A stretch of DNA of 64,000 nucleotides, from positions 6,663,404 through 6,727,403 of the forward strand of contig ML660774.1 of the NCBI GenBank assembly GCA_007570785.1. Direction: 5' to 3'. Positions within the stretch are counted from its first letter, which is position 1. Every line of letters starts with the position of its first letter. This document shows, piece by piece, positions 12,591 to 24,163 of this stretch. The notes beneath the pieces were generated by a model, which did no database searches, was not told the origin of the DNA, and saw nothing but the letters and a program-made list of their open reading frames with translations. The stretch is from Antilocapra americana (Eukaryota; Chordata; Mammalia; Artiodactyla; Antilocapridae). The position numbers were made by a program, and so were the translations under genes.

Positions 12591-13828
12591 CTCGACTCTG
12601 CAGGGCAAGCCCACAGAGCTACCTGGGTTTCCCAGAATGACTCTGGGGCCATCATTTGGCCCCTCTGTTGTTAACTCCCAGATCCTGGATGCTACCTCAG
12701 CTTACTTCCTTGTGCCTGGTTAGGTCTTTCTAGGCTCTTCTGGGGGTCTCTTCTCCTGGGAACATTTCCAGATCTGAAACTGAGGACTTGAGCCTTCTCC
12801 CTCTCACAGCATCCTGGACATATATTATAGTAGAGTACTTCCTGTCTAATTATCCACTTCCTGTATTCTGTGATGGAGTTGCTCTAGGTAGTGTGGACAC
12901 CGTATCCCTGTATCCCACTGCCTCCTTAATTTGCCCATCCTGAACTTTTGACACATGTCTGTTCAATAAATGAACCCATGTCTGAATGACCACATCTAAA
13001 AATGCCTTGCAGTTACTATGCTGTCTTGCGTTAGAAGAAAGATGTGCTAAGTGTTTCAGATTTTTTTATCATAGTTACTCTAAAGGGTTGAAATTTTCTT
13101 CAGTTACCTCTGACTATAACTTAGTGACATCTTCAGCATAAAGCAGTATCTAGCAGCTTTTCACTGTGCCTGCTTGGGGAACCTCCTGAGGGCACATTTC
13201 GGGTGAACTATAAACTCCTCTTGCTCTGTGTCTCAAATAGGTGTCCCACTTTTTTTTTTACCTTTCATGGTTGTTGAAGACAATAAAGATTTTAAACTTC
13301 ACCTTCTTGACCTGAATCTGAAAATAATGGCTTTCTCCTCCCAGTTCCAATTCCAGCACTTAGACGGAGTGACGGAAGGAGCTCGGAGTTAGGTAATCAT
13401 GGCCCATCCATGGGGAGGCTTTGCCTTGCTTGAGACTGGAATGATTGGCCGGCTTAGTAACTCTTGTGGATGGAAATGAATGTGGAAGAGAGCAAGGATT
13501 GGTGTTGAGCATTTCACCTATGCGTGGTCCTGGGTGCCAGAGTGGGGAGAGAGACCTCGGGGTGTTCACCCGTGTTCCTGCCCTGGGCCTCGCAGGCAGT
13601 AGGTCACCTTCCCAGTGGCATGAATCCATCCTTACTCAGCATTGCCAGACAAGGGCATTTCAGGGCAGAGGGAGAGGAAATAGCAGTTACTTGAGCAAAC
13701 TTGTCCTGCCCTAAGCCTTTTACTCACAGAGGGTTTCCTTGATTGTGCTCAACCCGGGGACGGGCCAGGTGCCCTGGCTACACCCCAGTAGCAGAGCGCG
13801 TGCCGCAATCTCTGGCTGCTGGAGAGGG
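12591..13828. other. No firmly recognisable feature
   Basis: 12.7-12.99 kb ends TGTTCAATAAATGAA, which hints at an L2 or MIR tail. A T run lies at 13250. No gene is seen. Confidence 0.5.
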
Positions 13829-14038
13829 AAGTTGTTGTTGTTGTTAAGTTGCTCAGTCGTGTCTGACTCTTTGCAACCCCATGGAATGCACCACGCCAGA
13901 CTTCCCTGTCCGTGGGATTTCCCATGCTGGAGTGGGTTGCCATTTCCTTCTCCAGGGGATCCTCCTGACCCAGGGATTGAACCCAGGTCTCCCACATTGC
14001 AGGAAGATTCTCTACCCCTGAGCCACCTGGGAAACCCC
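13829..14038 (-). mobile_element. Bov-tA SINE with (GTT) tail
   Basis: Antisense copy beginning GTTGTTGTTGTTGTTAAG, then TTGCTCAGTCGTGTCTGAC and ending GAGCCACCTGGGAAACCC. The (GTT)5 is the SINE's simple-repeat tail read in reverse. Confidence 0.93.
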
Positions 14039-14759
14039 TGGAAAGGGAAGGTTAGCCCCCAAACCAGGCACAAGATTCAACCACTCCCAGCTCATGCTTC
14101 TGAAGACTGCTGGATCCCAGGACCCTGATGAAAGGCCAAAGGGTTGCAAGAGGCCCTGTTACGGGTAAAACCACCCACAGCACAGGACCTGGCTGGGTTT
14201 GCACAAGGCCAGGACACCCTGTCCATTCAGGGAAGGCTGTCACCTGTGTCCTGAGTCACCTGGCTGCTGGTGCAAGGCCCCTTTCCTCCTCATCACCGTT
14301 ACAGACTCCCACACAAACTGATGGTCTAAAACTTTACTGGGTTTTTCTTCCTGAGAGGGTCTTCTCACATTCACCCTGTCTCTCTCGATTTAGAGAGACA
14401 GTGAGAGCCACAAAATTCAAGTTATTCCCTGAAAGGCAGAGCCTGGGTGGGCCTCCAGCCACCACATCAGCAGACCACATCTACCAGCCAAAATGTGGCA
14501 CCCTGGCCATCCTCCCTTTCTGATGCATAACTGCTTCCTGATTTTCTCTTTCCAAATGGAAAGGAATTTTATTTGGTCATTTCGAGTTTTACAATAATGC
14601 AAAATTAACATTAGGAATTCTGATGAAGGGAAAAAAAAGCAGATAAACCCAAAGCACAGCATTTATGTTCTTATTATTTGTATTCCTAATAGTTTGATTA
14701 TCATTATTATCTTTTCTTTAAAATTATTTATTTTCAGACTATCATATTATGTTATTATC
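14039..14759. other. No recognisable feature
   Basis: Unique sequence without a recognised gene, ending AT-rich at 14.65-14.77 kb. Confidence 0.5.
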
Positions 14760-15045
14760 ATAATTATTTTTTATTGGTGTAAAACTGGCTTAACCATTTT
14801 CAAGGGAGCGACTCAGTGGCATTTGGTTAACTTGCAACACTGAGTGACCATCACCTCTATTGGATTCCAAGCCGCTTTCCTCAGCCCCAAAGGAGCCCCC
14901 AGACCTACTGGGAGCCCCTCCCTGTTCCTGCTTGTCTTCAACTTCTGGTAACTATTAATCTTTCTGTCTCTAGGATTTACCTATTTTTAGTATTTCATAT
15001 GACTGGAATCACACCATATGTCATCTCTGTGCCTGACTTTTTTTC
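14760..15045 (-). mobile_element. L1M fragment, split by the RPL39 retrocopy
   Basis: Antisense L1M phrases: TTATTGGTGTAAAACTGGC, AACTTCTGGTAACTATTAATC and GACTGGAATCACACCATATG. Confidence 0.65.
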
Positions 15046-15060
15046 CAATGATTATTTTAA
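15046..15060. repeat. Target-site duplication, 3' side of RPL39 retrocopy
   Basis: CAATGATTATTTTAA, identical to 15484-15498, directly next to the A-tail of the retrocopy. Confidence 0.93.
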
Positions 15061-15498
<438 letters not shown>

Positions 15499-15649
15499 AG
15501 CACTGTTTTCTACAGTAAGACGTAGCTAAATGGAAAACATTAAGCTTAGTAGGATTATTAAGTGTTCATTCCTGAGTAGACTTTCATGTTCAAGGGTGCG
15601 GTGGTGTTTTATTTAATCTTTTTTTCTAAACCATGCTATACTTTACGTG

Positions 15650-15845
15650 CTCAGGACTAATTTGTCTTTTAACTGGAAGTTTGAACCTTTTGATCACCTT
15701 CGCTCATCCCCCACTCCCCACCTCTAGCAACCACCAATCTCTTCTCTCCATCTGTGAGTTCGAGATCATTCAGTATTTATCTTCATCTGGCTTATTTCCA
15801 TTAACACAATCCCCTCAAGGTCCACTGAGGTCCAATAAATAAACA
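15650..15845 (-). mobile_element. L1M fragment
   Basis: Antisense L1M phrases CTCTAGCAACCACCAATCTC and CACAATCCCCTCAAGGTCC. Confidence 0.65.
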
Positions 15846-15923
15846 AATGTTTCATTTGTCCTTGGTGCACCCCTGCCTGGGCAAGCTAGTACCACTGTCT
15901 TTTGTGCTTTATTACTACTGTTA

Positions 15924-16122
15924 TTGGGCTTCCCTGGTAGCTCAGTCAGTAAAGAATCTGCCTGCAGTGCAGGAGACCAGAGTTCAATCCCTGGGGCAGG
16001 AAGATCCCCTGGAGAAAGAAAGATGGCAACCCACTCCAGTATTCTTGCCAGAAATATCCCAAGAGAAGCTTGGCGGGTTACAGTTCAGGGAGTCACAACA
16101 GTCGGACACAACTTAGCAACTA
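15924..16122 (+). mobile_element. Bov-tA SINE
   Basis: Sense copy, GGGCTTCCCTGGTAGCTCAG to GGACACAACTTAGCAAC, with near-identical flanks ACTACTGTTATT (left) and ACTATTGTTATT (right). Confidence 0.93.
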
Positions 16123-16190
16123 AACCATCACTATTGTTATTACTATTAATAAAACACATTAATAAAGCACAAAAGTCCCCAGTGGTACTA

Positions 16191-16405
16191 GGGGCTTCCC
16201 TGGTAGCTCAGCTGGTAAAGAATCTGCCTGCAGTGCAGGAGACCCCGGTTTGATTCCTAGATTGGGAAGATCCCCTGGAGGAGGACACGGCAACCCACTC
16301 CAGTATTCTTGCCTGGAGAATCCCATGGACAGAGGAGTCTGGCAGGAGGCAGTCCATGGGGCTGCAAAGAGTCGGACACGACTGAGCAACTTAGCATAGC
16401 ATAGC
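16191..16405 (+). mobile_element. Bov-tA SINE (second of a head-to-tail pair)
   Basis: Sense copy ending in GACTGAGCAACTTAGCATAG. The insertion is bounded by the 13-bp direct repeat ATTACTATTAATA at 16139-16151 and 16406-16418, with a 39-bp non-SINE spacer at its left end. Confidence 0.93.
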
Positions 16406-16418
16406 ATTACTATTAATA

Positions 16419-17040
16419 CACTTTATTTCTAGAACAGTCTTAGATTTACAGTAAAATTAAGCAGATAGTACAGAGTGTTAAAATAGTATATAGGAACGTA
16501 CTACCCTCTGCCCTTTATACGATTTCCCTTATCATTAACATCCTATGTTAGTACAATAATGAACCATTGTCACAATTAATGAATCAGTGTCAATACATCA
16601 TTATCGAAGTCCATAGTTTATTCAGGTTTCTTTAGTTTTTACAAAATGTCCTTCTTCTGTTCCAGGATCCCATCCAGGATGCCACATGACACAGTAATGT
16701 CATGTCCTCTTAGAGGCCTCATGGCTGGGACAATCACCAGCCACGTGATTTTGAGGACCTTGACAGTTTGAAGGAGCTCTGGTCAGGTTTATTGTGGGAT
16801 ATCCCATTACCAGGATTTGACTGATGTTTTTCTCAAGACTAGACTGGTGTTGTTATGGGTTTTTGAAAGGAAGGTCACAGATGTAAAGTACCGTTTTCAT
16901 CATATTTATATTAAGGGTACAGATCAACATAATGTATGACTGCTGAACTTGACCTTGGCCACCTCACTAAGGCAGTGTTTGTCAGCTTTCTCCACTGCAA
17001 AGTTACTCTCATGGTCCATCCCTTCCTGACTTTTAAATTT
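16419..17040 (-). mobile_element. L1M-family 3' region (antisense)
   Basis: Long match by eye to an old L1 3' UTR: CTAGAACAGTCTTAGATTTA, AAGTCCATAGTTTATTCAGG, CAGGATCCCATCCAGGATG, GAGGACCTTGACAGTTTG and AGTGTTTGTCAGCTTTCTCC. Confidence 0.75.
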
Positions 17041-17428
17041 CAAAAAAAGAGAAATCTTGTTCTCAGGACTGGATTGCACTGTTTATGTAACCAAGTGGAT
17101 GCTTTGTATAGATGCAGCCTTGAAGGTTTGAGTGGCCTTGCTGTCTGTTCAGCGTTGCGGCCGTCAAAACAGAGGCAAACCTAAAATGGGCCCAGCATTC
17201 AGCAAGGGTGCGTCATGAGGATCATTAAGCTCCCCGTGACAAACAGGTTTTTGTCCTGCTCCAGTGTCACGAATGTCCCTTCACAAAGCAAGGGGATCTA
17301 TTTAATACATGGCGTATAATAGAAGCCCCAAAGGTATAGTTGCAAAACCTATCAAATAGTCATGCCGTTGCTTTCATGAAAATTCAAGTAAATGAGAGGT
17401 GAACTCTGGGTCCTTGAAACCCAGATTT

Positions 17429-17628
17429 AGGAATAAACTTTTTTTTTTTTGGTTGCCTCAGGTCTTGTGGCATGTGGGATCTGCCCTTGCAGCGCGCAGA
17501 CCCTCTAGTTGTGGTGCTCAGGCTTAGTTGCTCCATGGCCTGTGGGATCTGAGTTCCCCGGGGATCAAACCTTCGTCCCCTGCAATGCAAGGCAGATTCT
17601 TAACCACTGGACCACCAGGGAAGTCCCT
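17429..17628 (-). mobile_element. CHR-type SINE
   Basis: Antisense full-length copy: T11 tail, GTTGCCTCAGGTCTTGTGGC, TAGTTGCTCCATGGCCTGTG, ending ACTGGACCACCAGGGAAGTC. Confidence 0.9.
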
Positions 17629-18284
17629 AGGAATAAACTTGTGCCTGGATGTTTTCAATTAGAGATAAAGTATAACAGGACAGATTAAGATGGTGGAGAG
17701 AGAACGCCCAAGGTCCTTTTCATTATACTTTGCTGATACTTTCAGAGTTCTTCAGTAAAAAACTTGAATGTCCTGCTTGCCATTAATGAAACCTTCGGAA
17801 AAGACAGGAAGAAAATAAGCACCCCTCTTTATCAAATAAGACTGGGAGGGAGCTGAATAAAGTTATCTGGGTAACTTTCTGGCTGAGAGCTTTAAATTCA
17901 GGACAGCATGTGGCTCCACTGACCCACCCTCTGGCTACAGCCCCAGAGCACCAGAGGAAGAAAGAGGAGGAGGGCAGAGCGCATGGAGGAAGAGGGTGGA
18001 CTCAGCTGGACTGGGTAGTTTGAGTCTTGGGGGGAGGTCGTTCTGGGGCTCAGGTGACAGATTATGAGCAGCAGACAAAAGCCTTTGCCCAGTAGACACA
18101 CTTAGAAAGGTGGACAAGCAGCTGATGGTCCATCATTACTGTCACCCTGGTCATCACAGGATGGTCAACTTGCACAGGGCATTCTGCTCCCCAAGGGATG
18201 TTCTATCCATTTTCTCAAGAGATTTTTAAGAATGGAGATTTCAGATTGGTCAGTGCCTTTGACCGAGTGACACAGCTGTTACAG
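17629..18284. other. No recognisable feature
   Basis: Unique-looking sequence; overlapping minus-strand frames at 17.9-18.1 kb show no recognised domain. Confidence 0.5.
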
Positions 18285-18640
18285 ACTGAATGTTTGTTCT
18301 CTCTCAGTTTATACGTTAAAGCCCCAACCCCCTAGTGTGGCTGGACTGGAGGTACAGGAAGGAATTAAGGTCAAAGGAGGTCATGAGTGAGGTTTCTACA
18401 AAATAGGATTACTGTTCTTATAATAAGAGACATCAGAGAGCTTGCTTTCTCTGTTTCTGTACAGACATGCCGAGGAAAGGTCACTTGAAGTCACAGTAGG
18501 AAGGTGGCCATCTGCAAGCTAGGAAGAGAGACCCCACCAGAAACGGAACATGGTCTTGGACTTCTGGCCTCTAGAACTGTGAGCAAACAAATGTCTGTAG
18601 TTTAAGCCACCCGGCCTGGTATTTTGTTATGTTGACCTGA
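18285..18640 (+). mobile_element. MaLR-type (MLT1-like) LTR fragment
   Basis: Same family as 3628-4012: CTGTTACAGACTGAATG, GTTAAAGCCCCAACCCCCTA, GGTGGCCATCTGCAAGC, CTAGAACTGTGAGCAAAC and TATTTTGTTATGTTGACC. No internal retroviral region. Confidence 0.72.
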
Positions 18641-20126
18641 GCAGAAGAAGACGTTTGGAGGCACATGGAGCCTTTCAGCTGGAGCTTCAGGACTATGCTG
18701 TACTTGCCACTGAAGGTGAGGAAATTGGCTTATAGGCTTAAAACTCTATTATATTGGGGTACTTTGCAGTCACTGCCCAAGACGTGTTTCAGTCTCTCAG
18801 GAAAGAGTGAAAGGAGCTCTGAGTTTGGTTTCAGGTACTGTCTCTGGTCCACTCAGCAGGGGGCTGGCTTGTCTGAGTTTGTCAGGTTTCATCACCCCAA
18901 CTCCACTTCGGTCACCTGCCCCCAATATCTTCATTTTAATGACCTGGTTTATGAATAACCTGGATTCCCGTAGTCTGAAATTACCAGCTGACTTTAGGGT
19001 GGGTCTCTCCCGACTCCCATAGGGCGATCCAGTGAGGAAGTGCGCTGTGGGCACAGCTGCACTGAGAACCAAGGTCAGGTACTGGTCAGGAAAGCCGAAA
19101 GCCACTGTTACCATCTAGTGACCCGGTAACACCATTGTTCTAATCAGCTGATCACATCAACTCTGCTGAAAGCAAAATGCCTCCAAAGCTGGAACTTGGG
19201 GCCAGAGAAAATTATGGCAGAAAAGTTGGAAAGCTCCTGGGTTTGTGGCCGAGTTGGGGAATTCCTCAAGAGGAGGAGTTGCTGGAAGAAACTGAGTTGC
19301 ATCAGGGTCCCTACGACCTGGCTTTGATAGAGGGTGAACCAGGAAAGGGTGGGCTGATCCCACTTCTAGGGGAGTCGCCTTTGGGACTGTCAGCCGCCGC
19401 ATGACTCCTACCAGCTTTGATCTCCAGGGCAGGCCAAACGGACCCCTTCGATTTCCCTGAAATGGTAGGATTTATTTATGTCTGTATTGTATCTGGAGAC
19501 GTGTATGATGTGGGTTTCCTCCACTGTGTTTCTTCAGCTGCACTTTCATAATTTATTCTGCCAGGCTCGGCCTGTCCTTGACATACCAAGCCATTAACTT
19601 GAAATCAGAAAAGGTCTGAGAGGCCTCTACATTCTTTCCTCTGATTATCAGGCCCTATGCTAGCTGGATATAAAGTCACCGCGCTGGAAGGGGAAAAAGA
19701 ATTGGCCTAAACGATCATGGAAAAGTCTAAACAGAAGATTTTCTTTCTCTCTCCACTGGCAATGATTTATTTTCATGGTTTTATGAGACTTTAATGAGGA
19801 AACCTTATCTCTACGCCTGGTAATTATCAACCAAATTCCCATTTCCTGTCAGAAAATCCACCATAAGTAAAAACAAAAAAGGTGGAATCGAGACTCTTTG
19901 ACCTCTGTGAGCTGTATGTCTGAGGAATCACTCACTGCCACGCTGAGAATGTGACGGCGAAGCACGTGTGTGACGTCCCTTGTACACCGACTGCTGCCAC
20001 AACTGGACTGATGTGCAAATCAATTTAGTGCAACTCGGTGCAAGCAGATGAAGATGCCCCGGTCCTGCTGAATGCTGTCTCAAGACACAGCTGACCAGAA
20101 CAAAGGGAGGTGCCATTCCCCTCTTC
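18641..20126. other. No recognisable feature
   Basis: Unique-looking sequence with open frames up to about 105 codons on both strands and no recognised domain. Confidence 0.5.
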
Positions 20127-20335
20127 AGTGCTGAGTCGCTAGGTCGTGTCTGACTCTGTGTAACCCCATAGAGTGTAGCCCACCAGGCTCCTCTGTCCAT
20201 GGGATTCTCCAGGCAAGAGTACTGGAGTGGACTGCCAGGCCCTCCTCCAAGAGATCGTCCCAACCCAGTGATCGAGCCCAGGTTTCCCGCATTGCAGGTG
20301 GATTCTTTTATTGTCTGAGCCACCAGGGAAGCCCA
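20127..20335 (-). mobile_element. Bov-tA SINE
   Basis: Antisense copy: GAGTCGCTAGGTCGTGTCTG, AGAGTACTGGAGTGGACTGC, ending GAGCCACCAGGGAAGCCC. Confidence 0.93.
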
Positions 20336-20452
20336 TGAATACTGGAGTGGGTAGCCTATCCCTTCTCCAGGGGAACTTCCCAACCCAGGGATCAAACTTG
20401 GTTCTCCTGCATTGCAGGTAGATCTTCATCAGCTGAGCTACCAGGGAAGCCC
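20336..20452 (-). mobile_element. Bov-tA SINE, 5' half, in tandem with the previous copy
   Basis: Joined directly to the preceding copy: GAATACTGGAGTGGGTAGCC to GAGCTACCAGGGAAGCCCC. Only the tRNA-related half is present. Confidence 0.88.
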
Positions 20453-21149
20453 CATTTTCCGCTTTATGATTTAACCTAATTTCTAGTCTGGTTCAGTTCC
20501 TTCTGCTGGGTTCACACCTGAAGCAAAGGCCTGACAAAATGTTATGAATTTTGCCTTTTGAAAAGTTGAGTTTGGGTTTTTGTTTTGTTTTGGGGAGTTT
20601 CTTTGGCCACCAGTCACAGCTCTTGCCTGTACATAAAGGAGCCATGATTCAAGCCACTGGGATGGATTCTTCCCAGCATCTTGGGATTGAAGCAGAAAGC
20701 TTGTCAAGCCTCCAGACCTCTAGGAGGAAGAGGAGCTCAAACGAGCTCACCAGAAAGAAGGAGGCCAGTGAGAGTGTTAGAATCTTTTTAGAATTTTAAG
20801 GCACCATAGCACCCAGAGCAGCCAGGAAGTCAGAACACATCAAATCTTTATTTTCAGTTCCAGTTTTGTTAACAAGGTGAGAATCTCTTTTTTTTGCACT
20901 TTCCTCTAGGTGTAAAATTTGTCATGCTCCCAAATAACCTACGAATTTCTCCCTGCCTGTTCTGTTATTTGAAAAGAATTATGTTCGTGCTCTCATTGTA
21001 TCTTCACTGGCATCTGGGCCAGTGATAACAGAACTGGAATAAGAATGTGATAACTTACTTTAAAGAAATAATCTTCAAAACAGTATTTTCAAGTCACTAC
21101 AGATAGGACCAGATAGTCTTGTTTCATGTACAACAAAGTGAACCCAGGA
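20453..21149. other. No recognisable feature
   Basis: AT-rich unique-looking DNA leading into the L1 5' end. Confidence 0.5.
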
Positions 21150-23290
21150 GAAAGTGAGATGGCCTTCATTTGCTCTTGCCCTCACTGGAGCTGGGTACCA
21201 CCTCCTTCACCCCATCACTGCATCCCTCCCATGAGGGAGACCGGCAGGCACAATCGCAGCCCCAGTGAGGCATCCACTACCAAACCATGGGCAGAATTCG
21301 TTGCTAACCAAGACTTCCTGGGATTCTGCGGCCAGAGATCAGCTCTCTACACACCTGAGAAGGCACGCCCAGTTGCACACCAAGAAAACCGAGCGGCTGG
21401 GATGGGGGAGGGGAGAAGTCGCAGCCCCCAACCGCAATGGGGGGCTTGGATCTGGGAAGTGCAGGTAGCCCCAGCGGCCGCCTCAGGCCGTTCCTCCTGA
21501 GCGGTGTGGGCGGGGAAAATGCACACGCCGGAGCCGGGGACAAACCCCAGAGTGGCTGAACCACTGTGAGCGCACGCCAGTGATACCTGTTTGCAGTGTT
21601 CCTCCCTCCCCACAGCATGACTGAACAAGTGAGCCTAAAAAAGCGACCACCACCCCCCTCCCCTTGAGTCAGGGCAAAAATAGACACTGAAGAGACCAGC
21701 AAACACAAGACGCAAAAATAAGCAGAGGGAACCGCTTTGGAACTGACAGGAATAACGTTAAATCCCTGCAGTTAGCACCGACTACATAGGAAGGAGCCTA
21801 TAGACAGTGAGAAATACAAGCTGGACCACGAACTATCTGAAAATGAACTGACCCCTCACTGTACGCAACAGCTCCAGGGAAGGCCCTAGATATATTTTTA
21901 CTATGATCATCTTTTATTACTATTGTTTAAATTTTTATATTTTTATTTTTAAGTCCCCTATAACTCCTTCAATTTTCATTTTTACAACCATCTATTATCT
22001 AGCAAAAAAAAAAAAGAAGACCCTATTTTCTAAGCAAACTTCATATATATATATATGTAAGAATTTTGGTGACTCTGTTTTTTGTTGCTGTTGTTGTTTG
22101 CTTTTTTTTTTCCTCTTCTTTTTTTCTTTCTTCTTTTTTTGTAATTGTATTTTTGAGAATCCAACCTTTACTCTAGATTTTTAATCTTTGATTTTTAGTA
22201 TTTGTTATCAACTTTGTATCTTTAAGAACCCAATCTTCTGTACCCATTTTTACTTGAGAGTGAGATCACTGGCTCGACTGCTCTCTCCCCATTTTTGACT
22301 CTCCTTTTTTTCCATCAGGTCACCTCTATCTCCCCCCTCCCCCTTTTCTTCTCTACCCAACTCTGTGAATCTCTTTGAGTGTTACGGATTATGAAGAACA
22401 CTTAGACAACTGATTACTGGCTGGATCTATCTCTCTCCATCTGACTCCCTCTTTTCTCCCCCTGGCCACTTCTGTCTCCTTCCTCCCTCTTCTCTTTTCG
22501 GTATAACTCTGTGAACATCTCTGAGGGATCCAGACTGTGGAGAGCACATAGGGAAGTGATCACTGGCTAACTCACTCTCTCACCATTTAATTCCTCTCTT
22601 CTCCTTCTGGTCACCTCTATCTCCCTCCTTCCTCTTCTCCTCTCCATGTAACTCTGTGTACCTCTCTGGGTGTCCCTCACTGTGGAGAAACTTTTCATCA
22701 TTAACCTAGATGTTCTACCATTGGTGCTGTATAGATGGAGGAGTCCTGAGGCTACTCTAAGAATAAGGCTGAAAACCAGAGACAGGAGGCCTAAGCCCAA
22801 ATCCTGAGAATACCAGAGAACTCCTGAATCCAGGAGTTAATTAATCGATAGGAGCTCCTCAAATACCTACATACCTACACTGAAACCAAGCACCTCCTAA
22901 GGGCCAACAAGTTCCAGAGTAAGATATACCACACAAATTCTCCAGCAACACGAGAACATAGCCTGGAGCTTCAATACACAGGCTGCCCAAAGTCACACCA
23001 AGCCCAACACATCTCAAAACTCTTTACTGGACACCTCATTCATTGCTCACCAGAGAGAAGAAATCCAGATCCACCCACCAGAACACCCCCGACACAAGCT
23101 TCCCCAACCAGGAAACTTTGACAAATCACCTGTCCAACCCCACCCACAGTGAGGAACCTCCACAATAAAGAGATAACATAGCAATAGAAACAAGATGAAA
23201 AGGCAGAGAAATACCCAGCAGGTAAAGGAACAAGATAAATGCCCTCCAAACCAAACAAAAGAGGAGATAGGGAATCTACCTGATAAAGAA
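21150..23290 (+). promoter_or_regulatory. L1 5' UTR / internal promoter region
   Basis: The block upstream of ORF1 starts GC-rich with many CpGs (21240-21560), then turns AT-rich, then carries repeated pyrimidine-rich phrases (for example ACTCTGTGAA, CACCTCTATCTCCC) at 22.3-22.7 kb. L1 elements have an internal promoter at this place. Whether this copy's promoter is active cannot be told. Confidence 0.6.
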
Positions 23291-23299
23291 TTCTGAATA

Positions 23300-24110
23300 A
23301 TGATAGTGAAAATGATCCAAAATCTTGAAAACAAATTGGAGTTACAGTTAAATAACCTGGAGACAAGGATTGAGAAGATGCAAGGAAGGTTTAACAAGGA
23401 TTTAGGAGAAATAAAAAAGAGTCAAAATACAATGAATAATGCAATAAATGAGATAAAAAACACCCTGGAGGGAACTAAGAGTAGAATAACAGAGATAGAA
23501 GACAGGATAAGTGAGGTAGAAGACAGAATGGTAGAAATAAATGAAACAGAGAGGAAAAAAGAAAAAAGAATTAAAAGAAATGAGGACAACCTCAGAGACC
23601 TCTGGGACAATGTTAAATGCACCAACATTCGAATCATAGGAGTCTCAGAAGAAGAAGACAAAAAGAAAGACCATCAGAAAATACTTGAGGAGATAATAGT
23701 TGAAAACTTCCCTAAAGTGGGAAAGGAAATAATCACCCAAGTTCAAGAAATCCAGAGAGTCCCAAAAAGGATAAACCCAAGGCGAAACACCCCAAGATAC
23801 ATATCAAATTAACAAAGATCAAACACAAAGAACAAATATTAAAAGCAGCAAAAGGAAAAAAAACAAATAACACACAAGGGGAATCCCATAAGGATAACAG
23901 CTGATCTCTCAATAGAAATGCTTCAGGCCAGAAGGGAATGGCAGGACATACTTAAAGTGATGAAAGAAAATAATCTACAACCCAACTGTACCCAGCAAGA
24001 ATCTCATTCAAATTTGAAGGAGAAATCAAAAGCTTTACAGACAAGCAAAAGCTGAGAGAATTCAGCAACATCAAACCAGCACTCCAACAAATGCTAAAGG
24101 ATCTTCCCTA
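23300..24110 (+). pseudogene. L1 ORF1 (RNA-binding protein), frameshifted
   Basis: The open part (23300-23812, 170 codons) starts MIVKMIQNLENKLELQL and is a long coiled coil of Glu/Lys/Ile/Leu heptads (about residues 5-95), followed by the start of the RRM-like domain around NIRIIGVSEEEDK. The frame then breaks near 23800; the C-terminal domain continues in another frame (TADLSIEML, ARREWQDILKVM) to about 24110 with a further break. Coiled coil, RRM and CTD in order identify L1 ORF1p, the trimeric RNA chaperone of the retrotransposition particle. The upstream start may be earlier than the ATG given. Confidence 0.85.
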
Positions 24111-24163
24111 GACAGGAAACACGGATAGGGTGTTATAATCTCGAACCCAAAACAACAAAGTAA

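Noticed and set aside
13720..14128. Overlapping frames of 117-129 codons on both strands
   Set aside because: These are translations of a Bov-tA SINE; the same peptides (for example GNPLQYSCLENPMDRGAW) recur at every SINE in the window.
20127..20452. tRNA-gene-like A and B boxes in Bov-tA copies
   Set aside because: They are relics of the tRNA-derived SINE head and not functional tRNA genes; no cloverleaf with a proper anticodon arm and acceptor stem can be drawn.
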